A stretch of DNA of 7,719 nt from positions 1-7,719 of the forward strand of contig DDJH01000097.1 of NCBI GenBank assembly GCA_002338895.1, written 5' to 3'. Position 1 is the first letter of the stretch. Each line of letters opens with the position of its first letter. A program made the translations under genes and the position numbers. This DNA is from Lentisphaeria bacterium UBA1829. Lineage in GTDB: Bacteria > Verrucomicrobiota > Lentisphaeria > Victivallales > UBA1829. Below are positions 7,336 to 7,719 of this stretch, one piece after another. The notes beneath the pieces are model-generated. The model did no database searches. It worked only from the letters and a program-made list of their open reading frames with translations, and was not told the DNA's origin.

Positions 7336-7719
7336 ATGAAACAAAACCGATTTGACCGGCTTGGTCTGATACTGAGCGTTTTTCTGTTTGCCGTTCCCGG
7401 CATCGCGGATTCTCCGCTTCTGAGTGGGAACTGGCAGTCGGGCACGCCGAAGGAATCGGATGTGAAGGTGGAGAACGAGGCGGTGCGGATCCGTGTCCTT
7501 TCGGAACAGAATCAGCACGGAGCGTATCAGAAGATGCTGACTCTGCCGGAAGGGAAGGAGTATGTGTTTTCCGCCCGGGTTTCCGGAGACCGGGCGGGAA
7601 TGGCTTACCTTTCGGTCAAACTTTTCCGCGGAAACCGGGAAATCCGCCGTTTCTCCTCGCCGCTCAACCAGGCGTTCAGCCGGACCCTTTCCGTTGCGTT
7701 CAGCACAAAGGAATCCGGG
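7336..7719 (+). CDS. Exported beta-sandwich (carbohydrate-binding-like) protein, 3' end missing
   Basis: The frame stays open from ATG 7336 to the window edge, giving the first 128 residues. The N-terminus has a signal peptide: MKQNRFDRLG, then a hydrophobic run (LILSVFLFAV) and a likely cleavage after PGIA at residue 24. The mature part begins DSPLLSGNWQ and shows alternating strands (VRIRVLS, AYQKMLTL, YVFSARVSG, MAYLSVKLFRG) of the kind seen in CenC/CBM4-9-like domains that bind sugars. The pattern recalls the N-terminal beta-sandwich region of the preceding 1289-aa protein. Whether a catalytic domain follows cannot be seen. The start is supported by AAAGGAG, and the 30-base gap to the preceding stop suggests the same transcript. 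The fold is a resemblance judged by eye. Confidence 0.8.
   Translation, partial: MKQNRFDRLGLILSVFLFAVPGIADSPLLSGNWQSGTPKESDVKVENEAVRIRVLSEQNQHGAYQKMLTLPEGKEYVFSARVSGDRAGMAYLSVKLFRGNREIRRFSSPLNQAFSRTLSVAFSTKESG

Noticed and set aside
1..7719. tRNA, rRNA, CRISPR, insertion sequence or attachment-site signatures
   Set aside because: Nearly all sequence is coding with short gaps. I found no regularly spaced repeats, terminal inverted repeats, transposase or integrase motifs, or RNA-like structure.

Overview
The window is a single plus-strand gene cluster of about 7.7 kb with moderately high GC (Gly, Pro and Arg codons rich in CGG and CCG). Two genes encode prepilin-like proteins with an N-terminal [12 protein letters not shown] segment and a C-terminal H-X9-DG motif. 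Such proteins are expanded in the Planctomycetota-Verrucomicrobiota-Lentisphaerota bacteria. The exact flavour ([26 protein letters not shown], sitting next to secreted glycan-binding proteins) most resembles Lentisphaerota such as Victivallis, which are gut or anaerobic polysaccharide degraders. The taxon is an inference from family resemblance and no database search was made.

Layout: (1) positions 1-71 hold the possible last codons of an upstream gene and a short leader. (2) 72-1850 encodes a 592-aa protein with no signal peptide, with the look of a TIM-barrel glycoside-hydrolase-like enzyme plus a helical C-terminal part. (3) 1880-2611 and 2634-3419 encode two tandem paralogous prepilin-like H-X9-DG proteins. 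Their 5' parts are almost identical in DNA and their C-terminal parts differ. (4) 3436-7305 encodes a 1289-aa exported protein with a LamG-like (concanavalin-fold) domain and a transglutaminase-like domain with a readable Cys-His-Asp triad. (5) 7336-7719 is the start of another exported beta-sandwich protein, cut by the window edge.

All genes point the same way, with gaps of 16-30 bases after the first gene, a Shine-Dalgarno sequence before each start and no terminator-like hairpin between them, so they probably form one operon. A reasonable reading, which is inference, is an accessory polysaccharide or glycoprotein utilisation cluster. In it, exported binding and processing proteins act outside the cytoplasmic membrane, pseudopilin-like proteins support secretion or surface display, and the cytosolic enzyme acts on imported products. 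The most unusual element is the LamG plus transglutaminase-like protein placed directly behind the duplicated pseudopilin genes. I saw no RNA genes, CRISPR arrays, insertion sequences or phage genes.
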